Shown: positions 17,319 to 25,723 of the stretch, piece by piece
Position numbering within the stretch: the first letter of the stretch is position 1
How the letters are laid out: each line of letters opens with the position of its first letter
Program-made: the position numbers and the translations under genes
Assembly: GCA_050248155.1 (NCBI GenBank)
Contig: JBFWSW010000020.1
Coordinates: 6,144 to 70,143, forward strand
DNA length: 64,000 nt
Direction: 5' to 3'
DNA from: VFMC01 sp050248155
GTDB taxonomy: Bacteria > Actinomycetota > Acidimicrobiia > Acidimicrobiales > Ilumatobacteraceae
The notes under the pieces: model-generated
What the model was told of the DNA's origin: nothing
Seen by the model: the letters and a program-made list of their open reading frames with translations, nothing else
The model's database searches: none

Positions 17319-19237
17319 CGCAGCACCTCGCTGCCCGCCGACGGCTGGACGTGGAAGTCGTCGAGCTGCGGCTCGCTGGTCAACCTCCAGTACTCCATCT
17401 GCCGCCACGGCATGTTGGTCACGACGCGTCCGCCGGGGTTGCGGAAGTAGGTCGTCATGCCGGGATGCGTCCAGATCATCCCGGCGTGTGTGCGGTCGAC
17501 GTGTTCGTTGTACTGCTCGTGACGATCGGGGAGACATTCGACGGTGTCGACACCGCGGTCGTCCATCGCCGAGAGCAACCCGGCGATGTACTTCGCTTGA
17601 CACTCGACGACGCTGATGACGGAACCGCCACCAGGGTTGGTGTTCGGGCCGTACATGACGAAGAGGTTCGGAAAGCCGGGAACGGTGATGCCCAGGTACG
17701 CGCGTGCGTCGTCCTCCCCCCAGACCTCACGCAGCCGTCGGCCGTCGCGGCCAACGATGTCGAGCGGGTAAATGTACTTCTGCGTTTGGAAGCCGGTGCA
17801 CAGGATCACCACGTCGGCTGGCCGGATGTCGCCCGTGGCGTCGCGCACACCATCGTCGGTGAAGCCCACGACGGCTTCGGTGACGAGCTCGACGTTCGGC
17901 CGGCGCAGGGACGCGAACCAGCCATGGTCGAGCAGCAACCGCTTGCCATAGGGCGGGTAGTCGGGCAGCGACTTGTGCTGCAGGTCCGGTCGTCCCTCGA
18001 GCTCGGCGCGCAGGTGCTCCGTGAAGAACTCGCGCTGCTTGTCGTTGATGCGGTTCACGGACCTCGACGCCTCGGGCCACGCAGGATCGACGACCAGCGA
18101 TGGGTACGCCCGATCATTGAAGTTCCAGGCCAGCCGGATGCGGTACCACTCCTGGTAGAAGGGGACGTTGTGCAGCAGCCAGTGCATGTCGCTCGAGACA
18201 GCCACCCCTGCCTTCGGGTTGGGTGCGATCCATTGCGGCGAGCGCTGATACACCGTCAGGTGCTCGACGACCCCGGCGATCGAGCTGACGATCTGCATCG
18301 CGCTGGCACCGGAACCCACCACCGCCACCCGCTTGCCACTGACGTCGAGGCCGGCTGGCCACATCGCGGAGTGGAACATCGGACCGTGGAACGTGTGCAT
18401 CCCGCCGAGCTCCGGCACCTTCGGTCGGTTCAGGAACCCGACTGCGGACACGACTGCGTCCACGCGGTGGACTTCCACTCGTCCGCCGACATCGACCCGC
18501 ACCTGCCAGCGCCGTGCCGCCTCGTCGTATCGCGCCTCGACGACGTGGGCATTGAACCGCACGTGCGGGACGACATCGAACGCTGCCGCGACCTCGCGGA
18601 GGTACTCGCCGACCTCGGCCTGACCCGAGTAGTGGTACCGCCATGCCCGCGGGAAGAAGGAGAACTCGTAGAGAAAGCTCGGCGTGTCGACCCCTGCGCC
18701 GGGGTATCGATTCGTCCACCACGTTCCGCCGACCTCGTCGTTCTCCTCGAAGATCGTGAAGCCGATGCCGGCGCGTTGCAACATGATCGCTGCGCACAGC
18801 CCCGAGATGCCGGCGCCGATGATCGCGACCTGTCGCGACGATCGGTTGGCAACGCCATCGTCTGGCTCGAACAGGCTTGCCATCATGCCGGCGAAGTCGG
18901 TGGGCAGTTGCTCGCCGGCGAACGCCGCCATCATCTCCTGCACCAACTCGACAGTGGGGTGGGGCACTGCAGCCGGCACACCGTGGTGCCATGCGTCGAG
19001 CGCATCGACCGCGGCGTCTCGGATCGTCACCTGGATGTCGTCGGAGAAGCCGCCGTCGTCGTGATCGTCGATGCCACGCGCCCGCGTCGGGCGGAACGGA
19101 GCCTGGAGCCACCTTCGATCGCCGGTCAGCTGGAACAGCGACATGACGAGCGCCGGCAGATGCGCGCCGGCGAGCGCATCGCGCGCGCGACCCCGATCGA
19201 ACGGGCGCTGCGTGGCCAGCCGCCGGGCACCCGTCAT
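17315..19237 (-). CDS. Baeyer-Villiger-type flavin monooxygenase
   Basis: A 640-residue flavoprotein. The FAD Rossmann motif is GAGISG (about residue 147), the Baeyer-Villiger fingerprint is FHGPMFHSAMWP (FxGxxxHxxxWP), and the NADPH motif is GSGASA. The C-terminal ILCTGFQTQKY is also typical. Such enzymes insert oxygen next to a ketone, giving an ester or lactone. An N-terminal extension of about 140 residues precedes the FAD domain, as in the larger BVMO subgroup. ATG at 19237 overlaps the AhpD-like gene stop by 4 bases and its own stop overlaps the next gene by 4. Confidence 0.92.
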   Translation of the reverse strand: MTGARRLATQRPFDRGRARDALAGAHLPALVMSLFQLTGDRRWLQAPFRPTRARGIDDHDDGGFSDDIQVTIRDAAVDALDAWHHGVPAAVPHPTVELVQEMMAAFAGEQLPTDFAGMMASLFEPDDGVANRSSRQVAIIGAGISGLCAAIMLQRAGIGFTIFEENDEVGGTWWTNRYPGAGVDTPSFLYEFSFFPRAWRYHYSGQAEVGEYLREVAAAFDVVPHVRFNAHVVEARYDEAARRWQVRVDVGGRVEVHRVDAVVSAVGFLNRPKVPELGGMHTFHGPMFHSAMWPAGLDVSGKRVAVVGSGASAMQIVSSIAGVVEHLTVYQRSPQWIAPNPKAGVAVSSDMHWLLHNVPFYQEWYRIRLAWNFNDRAYPSLVVDPAWPEASRSVNRINDKQREFFTEHLRAELEGRPDLQHKSLPDYPPYGKRLLLDHGWFASLRRPNVELVTEAVVGFTDDGVRDATGDIRPADVVILCTGFQTQKYIYPLDIVGRDGRRLREVWGEDDARAYLGITVPGFPNLFVMYGPNTNPGGGSVISVVECQAKYIAGLLSAMDDRGVDTVECLPDRHEQYNEHVDRTHAGMIWTHPGMTTYFRNPGGRVVTNMPWRQMEYWRLTSEPQLDDFHVQPSAGSEVLR

Positions 19238-19779
19238 CGCGGCAGGCCGGGAACCCCGGGTTCGCGCTCGATCTGCAGCGAGTTCAGGCTGTAGCAGACG
19301 ATGTGGTACTGGCCGACCAGCATGCAGACCTCGATCAGCTGACGTTCGTCGTAGGTCGCGGCGAGCGTCGTCCAGGTCGATTCCGAGATGCCCGAGTCGT
19401 GGTGCAGTTCGTCGGCGGCACGCAGGACCGCGGACTCGTGCTCGGACCACCCCGCTCCGTCGGGGCCGACGATGAGTGCCTCGATCTCGTCCTCGGACAA
19501 GCCGGCCTCGCGCGCGATGCGCGCGTGGTGGCCCCAGTCATAGTCGGACTGGGTGTTCCACGCAGTGCGCAGCACGAGGAGCTCTCGATCGCGCAGCGAC
19601 AGCTCACCCCGGTAGAGCAACGCGCCGCCGAACGCGATCCAGCGACGGAAGATCTTCGGATGACGGACCAGCGTGGCGAACAGGTTGACGACGGGTCCGC
19701 CGTCGAGCACCTGCCCGAGCAACTCTTTCACCTCGGGTGTCTGGTCATCTCCGAGCAAGGGCGCGATGCGCGCTGGCAT
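19234..19779 (-). CDS. Carboxymuconolactone decarboxylase / AhpD-like protein
   Basis: A 181-residue helical protein of the CMD/AhpD-like family (LRDRELLVLRTAWNTQSDYDWGHHARIAREAGLSEDEIEAL). The usual CxxC of AhpD is absent; at that position it has SDYDWGHH, as in the many catabolic-cluster members of unknown activity. ATG at 19779 follows AAAGGAA. It is coupled to the BVMO by a 4-base overlap and may handle the oxygenation product, or remove peroxide, but neither is shown. Confidence 0.8.
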   Translation of the reverse strand: MPARIAPLLGDDQTPEVKELLGQVLDGGPVVNLFATLVRHPKIFRRWIAFGGALLYRGELSLRDRELLVLRTAWNTQSDYDWGHHARIAREAGLSEDEIEALIVGPDGAGWSEHESAVLRAADELHHDSGISESTWTTLAATYDERQLIEVCMLVGQYHIVCYSLNSLQIEREPGVPGLPR

Positions 19780-19809
19780 TGGGGTTCCTTTCGTCGAGGG
19801 GTTCGAGCA

Positions 19810-20844
19810 TCAGCCCACTGGCGGGAGCCGGTAGACGCGGGCGGCGGTGTCGTGGAACAAACGGGATTTGTCGTTCTCACTGGCGTCGGCGACGATGCGC
19901 TTGAACGCGTTCCAGAGCACGTTGTACGACGCACCTTGGCTGTCGACCGGGTAGTTGGTCTCGAACATGCATCGGTTCGAACCGAACTGGTCGATGCACC
20001 ACCGGATGTCGTCTCGCCACGGCGCGGCCAGTTCCTCCGACGTCGGTGGACGGGCGTTGAAGTCCCAGCGGAGACCGAAGAGCGGCATGCCGATGCCGCC
20101 GATCTTCATGACGACGTTCGGGCACGTGGCCAGCTCGGCGATCGACACGCGCCACTCGGCCATCACTTCGTCGCGGTGCCCGCGATACGGACCGACGCCG
20201 ATCGGACAGCAGAGATGGTTCGCAACGATCGTCACTTCGGGCTGCGTTCGGGCGACCTCGATCAACTCCGGGATCTGGGGGTGGTAGATCATTGCTTCGA
20301 ACGCCAGGCCGGCGCGACCGACCAGCGCCACGCCGCGACGGAAACGAGGGTCCTCCATCGCGCCCGCCGGCGGGCTGGTATGTCCCATGGCCAACTTCGG
20401 GTGCTCGTGCCACGCGGTGCCGAACCGGATCGAACGCACCAACCCCCCGCCAACGGCGACGTGCTCCGCGATCACCGATTCGCCCGAGTCGTCGCTGAGC
20501 AGATCGGCGAACGCGGTGAATCCGGCGATCGTCGCGCCCGGCGCCGAGGCACTGGCCTTCGCCGCGGCGACGGCGAACTCCGTTTCGCCCACCGGTCGCA
20601 TCTCGACTGGTCCGTCCGTGCGCCACTCGGCGCCACACTCGACGTAGACCGTCTGGAGGACGCGATGGCCAGCCGTCGTGTCATTTCTCAGATCGTCCAG
20701 GCCGTAGGCATAGGCGTCGAACTCGCGCCACAGGTGGTGATGCGGATCGATGATCGCTCGTTCGGGCTCGAGCGCATCCTCCACCACCTGCGCCAGCCAC
20801 GCCGGCCGGTTCCTGGTCACTGGGCGTTCCTGCTCGCTGCTCAT
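19810..20844 (-). CDS. Amidohydrolase 2 family metal-dependent hydrolase
   Basis: A 344-residue TIM-barrel hydrolase. The metal-binding start is IIDPHHHLW (near residues 31-39), with further likely ligands in YHPQIPE, VANHLCCP and the C-terminal FETNYPVD. Relatives include 2-pyrone-4,6-dicarboxylate lactonase and ACMSD-type decarboxylases, so ring-lactone hydrolysis or decarboxylation is plausible here beside a BVMO. It overlaps the upstream enoyl-CoA hydratase by 4 bases and lies 30 bases before the AhpD-like gene. Confidence 0.85.
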   Translation of the reverse strand: MSSEQERPVTRNRPAWLAQVVEDALEPERAIIDPHHHLWREFDAYAYGLDDLRNDTTAGHRVLQTVYVECGAEWRTDGPVEMRPVGETEFAVAAAKASASAPGATIAGFTAFADLLSDDSGESVIAEHVAVGGGLVRSIRFGTAWHEHPKLAMGHTSPPAGAMEDPRFRRGVALVGRAGLAFEAMIYHPQIPELIEVARTQPEVTIVANHLCCPIGVGPYRGHRDEVMAEWRVSIAELATCPNVVMKIGGIGMPLFGLRWDFNARPPTSEELAAPWRDDIRWCIDQFGSNRCMFETNYPVDSQGASYNVLWNAFKRIVADASENDKSRLFHDTAARVYRLPPVG

Positions 20845-21623
20845 CGGCCCGTGAAACGCGGCGCGCGCCGCTCCGACATCGCCAACACGCCTTCGGCGAA
20901 GTCCTCGGTACGGCGAAGACGTGTCTGCTCGGCTCCCTCTCGAGCCGCAACCACCGGAACCGCCTCAGCGAGCGGCCCACGCATCGTCTGACGGATGGAC
21001 TGCACCGCTGCAGGAGCAGAAACGGCGATGTCGGCAGCCATCGCCCGCGCGACGTCGCGGACCTCGGAGCGGTCGACCAGCCGATCGAGCAAGCCCATCG
21101 AAGCGGCCTCGACGCCATCGATTCGTCGCCCGGTGTAGAGCAATTCGAGCGCTCGTTGCTGACCGATCAGCCATGGCAACGATGCCGTCAGCCCGAAGCC
21201 GTGGTGGAACCCGAGCCGGGCGAAGACGGCAGCCATCCGAACGTCCGGGCAACCGACGCGGAAGTCCGCAGTGCAGGCGAGACCCATGCCTCCGCCGATC
21301 GCGGCACCCTGCACGGCCGCGACGACGGGCTTGGCGTTCCGGAACAGCTTGGTGCCCACCTGGTACAGGCTGGGCGCTTCATCGTCGTCCATCAGTTCGG
21401 GATCGTTGGGAGCCGAGAAGTCGGCGCCACCGCAGAAGTGCTTGCCTTCTGCGGCGAGCACGATGGCCCGGCATGCATCGTCGGCGTCGAGCATCGCGTA
21501 TGCGTCCGCGATCGAGTTCAACAACCCGATGTCCATGAAGTTGTTGGGAGGTCGATGGAACTCGACCAACGCCACGTGGTCGTCACCCACCTCGACGCTG
21601 ACGTCACCGAACTGGAGGCTCAC
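20841..21623 (-). CDS. Enoyl-CoA hydratase/isomerase family protein
   Basis: A 260-residue crotonase-fold enzyme. HFCGGADFSAP forms the first oxyanion-hole segment and GAAIGGGMGLACTADFRVG the second; FARLGFHHGFGLTASLPWLIG carries the catalytic-loop position with His where the general Glu often lies. GTG at 21623 is preceded by GGGGGAG and overlaps the dehydrogenase stop by GTGA. It should act on the product of the two dehydrogenases directly upstream. Confidence 0.85.
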   Translation of the reverse strand: MSLQFGDVSVEVGDDHVALVEFHRPPNNFMDIGLLNSIADAYAMLDADDACRAIVLAAEGKHFCGGADFSAPNDPELMDDDEAPSLYQVGTKLFRNAKPVVAAVQGAAIGGGMGLACTADFRVGCPDVRMAAVFARLGFHHGFGLTASLPWLIGQQRALELLYTGRRIDGVEAASMGLLDRLVDRSEVRDVARAMAADIAVSAPAAVQSIRQTMRGPLAEAVPVVAAREGAEQTRLRRTEDFAEGVLAMSERRAPRFTGR

Positions 21624-22723
21624 GACGCTCCCCCACCGCGCGTGACGAGCTGCCAGAGCCGATCGGGATGAGCCGGATCGATCGCGCAATGCTCACGCGT
21701 CAGCTGACCGAGACGCTGGCGCCACCAGGTGGTCGAGCCGTGCTCGTCGCGCCACGACCACAGGCGTCGGGTCAACTGGTGAAGCACGTACTCCTGCGTC
21801 ATGCCGATCGCGCCATGCGCCTGGTGGCAGCGCGAAGACACCACGTCCGCAGCCTCGCCGGCGATGGCCTTGAAGCAGGCGATCTCGACTTCCGCACCGC
21901 CGAATCCTCGGTCCTCGATGGCGGCGATCGCCGTGTGCATCGCCATCGCGGCCAGCTGGGTCTCGGACGCGGCCCGGACCAGGTGCTGCCCGACGGCCTG
22001 GAAGGTGCTGACCGGTCGGCCGAACTGACGTCGTTCGTTGGTGTAGGCGACGGTGATCTCGGTGATCCGCTCCATCGCCCCGGTCATCTGGCACGAACGC
22101 GCGAAGGCCCCTCGCAGACGCAGCACCTGCGCGTCGACCTCCGAGGGAGCGTCGACCGCAGTGACCCTTAGGTCGGTGAGCTCGAGGGTGTCTCGCGGCT
22201 CGCCGGCGAGGTTCGCCCGACGTGTGATGTGCTCGATGTCGGGCCGGAACGCGACGATGCGTCCGTCGACGAGCGCGAGGACGAGTGTCGCCGCCGCGGC
22301 CCACGGCACACCGTGGGCCGTGCCGCTGAGGCGGTCGTCGTCGAGGACCAGTGTGTCGCTGCTGCGACCGGGCACCACCGTCACGGCGCCGTCGGGCAGC
22401 TCGAGTCCGGCTGCGCCGGCGAGCCAACCGCCCAGCACCCCTGTCTCGGCGATGGGGACGGGCGCCGCCCACGCTCCACAGGCTCGCAGCACGGCAGCGA
22501 CGTCCACGGGCGTGCCGCCCGACCCGCCCGACGATTCGGGAACGCCGATCCACGGCGCGCCGACCGAGGCGAGCGCATCCCACGTGCCCGCGGACCAGCC
22601 GCGCTCCTCGGCACCCTGCACCTCGCCGTGCGTGCAGGTCTTGGCCAGCAGCCTGCCGAGCGTGTCCACCAAGATCGGATCGGGGCTGTACGGCGGCGCC
22701 ACGGTGTGATGTGTCGCGGTCAT
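21620..22723 (-). CDS. Acyl-CoA dehydrogenase (short subunit type)
   Basis: A 367-residue acyl-CoA dehydrogenase with a weak N-terminal FAD domain and a clear C-terminal helical domain (TNERRQFGRPVSTFQAVGQHLVR; AHGAIGMTQEYVLHQLTRRLW). ATG at 22723 overlaps the stop of the next dehydrogenase by ATGA. Side by side with a 379-residue dehydrogenase, it looks like the second FadE28/FadE29-type pair in this window, the first being at 3764-5937. Joint assembly is an inference. Confidence 0.82.
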   Translation of the reverse strand: MTATHHTVAPPYSPDPILVDTLGRLLAKTCTHGEVQGAEERGWSAGTWDALASVGAPWIGVPESSGGSGGTPVDVAAVLRACGAWAAPVPIAETGVLGGWLAGAAGLELPDGAVTVVPGRSSDTLVLDDDRLSGTAHGVPWAAAATLVLALVDGRIVAFRPDIEHITRRANLAGEPRDTLELTDLRVTAVDAPSEVDAQVLRLRGAFARSCQMTGAMERITEITVAYTNERRQFGRPVSTFQAVGQHLVRAASETQLAAMAMHTAIAAIEDRGFGGAEVEIACFKAIAGEAADVVSSRCHQAHGAIGMTQEYVLHQLTRRLWSWRDEHGSTTWWRQRLGQLTREHCAIDPAHPDRLWQLVTRGGGAS

Positions 22724-23859
22724 GCGCGTAGGCCCTTCGACGCGATGGTGCGCAGGATCTCCGTGGTGCCGCCGCGAATCGTGAACGACGGGCCGGTCAG
22801 GATCGCTTCGGCCAACAATCGCTCGCCGACATCGGCCGAATCGAGTGACGGCTCGTGCTCGATGACCGCGTGCACCATCTCGATCACCTCCTGCTCGAAG
22901 CACGTGCCGAGGTCCTTGACGATCGCTGCCTCGAGGGCGGGCGCGCGTCCCGCGTCGATGGCCCGCGACACCGCCATCGACATCTGCCGGATGGCCCAGA
23001 ACCGCGCCGTCATCCGACCGACGGTCGCATCGACGTCGACACCCGGTGCGCACGGCGCGGACTCGACCAGCCACCGGAAGATCTGCCACGACGACAGGTA
23101 CCGGTCGGGTCCCGCACGTTCGTACGCGAGCTCGGAGTTCACCTGTTGCCAGCCCCGACCCACCTCACCCAGCACGAGATCGTCGGGCACGAAGACGTCG
23201 TCCATCACGACCTCGTTGAAGTGGCGGGAGCCGTCGAGGAACGGGATCGAGTTGATCGTCAGCCCGGGCGAGCGCAGATCGACGATCAGTTGCGACAACC
23301 CCGCGTGGCGCTCGCCCTCGTCGGCACTCGTGCGGCACAGGATGATGAACCAATGGCTCTCGTGCGCGCCGCTCGTCCACACCTTCGTGCCGTTGACCGA
23401 CCATCCGCCGTCGACGCGAGTTGCGGTCGTCCGCACCCCGGCCAGATCCGAGCCCGCATCGGGCTCGCTCATGCCGATCGCGAACCAGCACTCACCCGCG
23501 GCGATCGCCGGGAGGAAGCGCTGCTTCTGCTCCTCGGTGCCGAACGTCAGGATGGTCGGTCCGGTCTGACGATCGGCGACCCAGTGCGCCATCAGCGGGG
23601 CGCCCATGCGCAGGCACTCCTCAACCACGATAAAGCGGTCGATGGCTCGGCGGTCGTGCCCGCCGTAGCGCGCAGGAAGGGCCATGCCCACCCAGCCGCG
23701 CGCAGCCATCTTCTTCGAGAACGCCGAATCGTGGCGGGACGCGATGCCGAGCGTTGGTGGACGGTCACGGGGAAGTTCGGCGTGCAGGAACTCGACCACG
23801 TCCGCACGCAGTGCCTCCTCCTGCTCGTCCGGTTCGGTGAACTCGAACGTCAGTGGCAT
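22720..23859 (-). CDS. Acyl-CoA dehydrogenase (catalytic subunit type)
   Basis: A 379-residue FAD acyl-CoA dehydrogenase. Motifs are IGMSEPDAGSDLAG, WSVNGTKVWTSGAH, AYERAGPDR (Glu at the position used as catalytic base in related two-subunit enzymes) and the C-terminal RGGTTEILRTIASKGL. It overlaps the short dehydrogenase gene by 4 bases and follows the luciferase-like gene by 13 bases. Confidence 0.9.
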   Translation of the reverse strand: MPLTFEFTEPDEQEEALRADVVEFLHAELPRDRPPTLGIASRHDSAFSKKMAARGWVGMALPARYGGHDRRAIDRFIVVEECLRMGAPLMAHWVADRQTGPTILTFGTEEQKQRFLPAIAAGECWFAIGMSEPDAGSDLAGVRTTATRVDGGWSVNGTKVWTSGAHESHWFIILCRTSADEGERHAGLSQLIVDLRSPGLTINSIPFLDGSRHFNEVVMDDVFVPDDLVLGEVGRGWQQVNSELAYERAGPDRYLSSWQIFRWLVESAPCAPGVDVDATVGRMTARFWAIRQMSMAVSRAIDAGRAPALEAAIVKDLGTCFEQEVIEMVHAVIEHEPSLDSADVGERLLAEAILTGPSFTIRGGTTEILRTIASKGLRA

Positions 23860-23872
23860 CGCGTCCCCCCTC

Positions 23873-24751
23873 TCATCGCATCTCGTCCATGATCGTGGAG
23901 AGCTCGTCGAGCCAGCGCATCGTGACGGACTCGTCGTGTCGGGACATGCTCGGGGGAAGCGCGACGATGCGATCGACCCCGAGGGCCTGGTAGCTGTCGA
24001 GCCGGCTGCGCTTCATCCGACCGAACGCGAAGATCGAGATCGGCACCGTCGCAGGATCGCGACCGTGCTCGGCCACCAGGTTGCGGAACATCTCGATCGC
24101 ACCGCGCACGTCGGGCTTGTCGCCGTCGTTGAGCAACTGTGCGTCGAGCGGGCACCAGTGGTCGGCGTAGGTCGCTGCGTGTTCGATCCCCACTCGGCCG
24201 GCGTTGCCGAGTGCGATCGGCAGCGGTCGTTGCACCGGCTTCGGCTCGATCCAAGACGTCGTGAACCGATCCCACCGTCCGTCGAACTCCGGCTCGTCGG
24301 CGGTCCAGATGACGCGCAGTGCCTCGACGCGCTCGCGCATCGCCGAGTAGCGCTGCTCGAACCGGATGTCGGGACGATGGTTCGCCAACTCTTCCCTGTT
24401 CCACCCGACACCGACACCGAACAAGACTCTCCCGTTGGACAACACGTCGAGCGACGCCACCGTGCTGGCCAGGTCGAGCAGGTCGTGCTCGAGCAGCAGG
24501 CACACGCCGGTGGCCAGGGTGAGCGACGTCGTCGCAGCCGCGGCGACGGCCAGCGACACGAAGGGGTTCAGCCCGTGCACATAGCCGTCAGGCAGTTCGC
24601 CACCTGCCGGGTAGCCGGTCGTGCGGTCGGCCGGAATGTGACTGTGCTCACCCAGCCAGATCGAGTCGAACCCCCGCGCCTCGAGCTCGGCGGCCAGCGG
24701 CCCCGGGCCGATGCCACCGACGTGGTTGAGGGTGAGGTAACCGAACTCCAT
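23873..24751 (-). CDS. Luciferase-like (LLM class) F420-dependent oxidoreductase
   Basis: A 292-residue luciferase-like protein (TIGR03619-type). It begins MEFGYLTLNHVGGIGP; IWLGEHSHIP and NGRVLFGVGVGWNREEL are the strand-2 and strand-4 motifs of F420-dependent members. The start at 24751 is preferred over 24787, which would run into the SDR gene and add residues outside the fold. Spaced 13 bases from each neighbour in the long operon. F420 or mycofactocin-linked redox chemistry would suit the adjacent SDR. Confidence 0.82.
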   Translation of the reverse strand: MEFGYLTLNHVGGIGPGPLAAELEARGFDSIWLGEHSHIPADRTTGYPAGGELPDGYVHGLNPFVSLAVAAAATTSLTLATGVCLLLEHDLLDLASTVASLDVLSNGRVLFGVGVGWNREELANHRPDIRFEQRYSAMRERVEALRVIWTADEPEFDGRWDRFTTSWIEPKPVQRPLPIALGNAGRVGIEHAATYADHWCPLDAQLLNDGDKPDVRGAIEMFRNLVAEHGRDPATVPISIFAFGRMKRSRLDSYQALGVDRIVALPPSMSRHDESVTMRWLDELSTIMDEMR

Positions 24752-24764
24752 CAGCGCGTCACGC

Positions 24765-25604
24765 TCATCGCAGCGTGAAGCCGGCATCGACGGGCAACGT
24801 CACGCCTGTGATGTAGCGAGCGTCATCCGTCGACAGCCAGACCACGGCGTTGGCGATGTCCTCTGGCTCAACCAGCTGGACCGGCAGCGTGTTCTGCAGC
24901 ATGTTCCCCAGCTCCACGTTGGCGGCGACGAAGCGGTCGAACGCCGTGTTGACCACCATGGTGGTGTTGACTCCGGTGGGATGCACCGAGTTGACGCGGA
25001 TGTTGTGGGGACCGAGCGCGCGGGCGTAGCTGCGCATGAGGCCGACCACGCCGTGCTTGGCGGCGGCGTACCCGAAGGTGCCCGGGCTGGTCGACTGGAG
25101 CGGGTGGGCCATGCCCATCAGCCCCGCTGTGGAGCTCGTGATCACGATCGAGCCACCTTGCTGCTGCTCGAGCAGCGTCGGCACGGCCGCCTCGATGGTG
25201 TAGTACACGCCGGTCAACATGATGTCGATCGAGTCGTGCCAGGCCTGCCGGTTGCTGCGATCGGTCGTCTCGCTGGTCCACGTGGCGGCGATGCCGGCGT
25301 TGGCCACCACCACGTCGACGCGCCCGAATCGGTCGAGGCCCTCGCGTAGCACGGCCTGCACCGCGTCGTCGTCGCGGACATCGGCCTGACGGGCGACGAT
25401 GCCGCGACCGAGGTCCTCGACGAGCTTGACCGTGTGGGCGAGATCGTCCGTCGTCGCCATCGGGTACTCGACCGTCGGCAGCTGCGCGCAGAGGTCGAAA
25501 GCGATGATGTCCGCGCCCTCCTCCGCCAGCCGAATCGCGTGGGCACGGCCCTGGCCGCGCGCCGCGCCGCTGATGAATGCCACCTTGCCCTGCAATTTCG
25601 CCAT
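24765..25604 (-). CDS. Mycofactocin-coupled SDR oxidoreductase
   Basis: A 279-residue SDR of the mycofactocin-dependent group (TIGR03971). The family start GKVAFISGAARGQGRAHAIRLAEEG is nearly canonical, the catalytic Ser is in IVITSSTAGL, and the pair is YAAAK. Members hold NAD(H) tightly and pass electrons to the redox peptide mycofactocin rather than exchanging cofactor. The insert between strands 2 and 3 (VEYPMATTDDLAHTVKLVEDLG) is typical. It is first in the long BVMO operon, below a conserved promoter. Confidence 0.92.
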   Translation of the reverse strand: MAKLQGKVAFISGAARGQGRAHAIRLAEEGADIIAFDLCAQLPTVEYPMATTDDLAHTVKLVEDLGRGIVARQADVRDDDAVQAVLREGLDRFGRVDVVVANAGIAATWTSETTDRSNRQAWHDSIDIMLTGVYYTIEAAVPTLLEQQQGGSIVITSSTAGLMGMAHPLQSTSPGTFGYAAAKHGVVGLMRSYARALGPHNIRVNSVHPTGVNTTMVVNTAFDRFVAANVELGNMLQNTLPVQLVEPEDIANAVVWLSTDDARYITGVTLPVDAGFTLR

Positions 25605-25649
25605 GCGACGTGACCCTCCCCAGCGCCGCCCCTCGCCGACGCCGACGAG

Positions 25650-25688
25650 ACCCTACCAAGCCTTCGACGTAGGCGTCAAATTTTCGTC
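25650..25688 (-). promoter_or_regulatory. Promoter of the BVMO operon with shared 26-bp element
   Basis: On the minus strand the -35 TTGACG (25679-25674) and -10 TAGGGT (25655-25650) are 18 bases apart. The -35 is embedded in GACGAA-n3-TTGAC (25688-25675), with a further GTCGAA at 25668-25663, exactly 20 bases after the first half. The same layout occurs at 30196-30221, 44042-44067 and 45866-45891, and partly at 38407-38432. The match to the 45.9 kb promoter continues through the spacer. Confidence 0.65.
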
Positions 25689-25701
25689 ACATGTGGCGAA
25701 A
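25682..25701. promoter_or_regulatory. Near-perfect 20-bp palindrome upstream of the BVMO operon promoter
   Basis: TTTCGTCACATGTGGCGAAA reads as its own complement except for one mismatched pair, with a perfect CACATGTG core. It starts two bases upstream of the TTTGACG -35 region, a position typical for a TetR-, LysR- or other dimeric regulator site. It overlaps the first half of the shared 26-bp element. Confidence 0.55.
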
Positions 25702-25723
25702 GTCGTTGCGACAGACGACGAAG

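Noticed and set aside
17213..19294. 693-codon + strand frame across the BVMO gene
   Set aside because: Opposite a protein with all BVMO motifs; it has no ribosome-binding site or recognisable fold.
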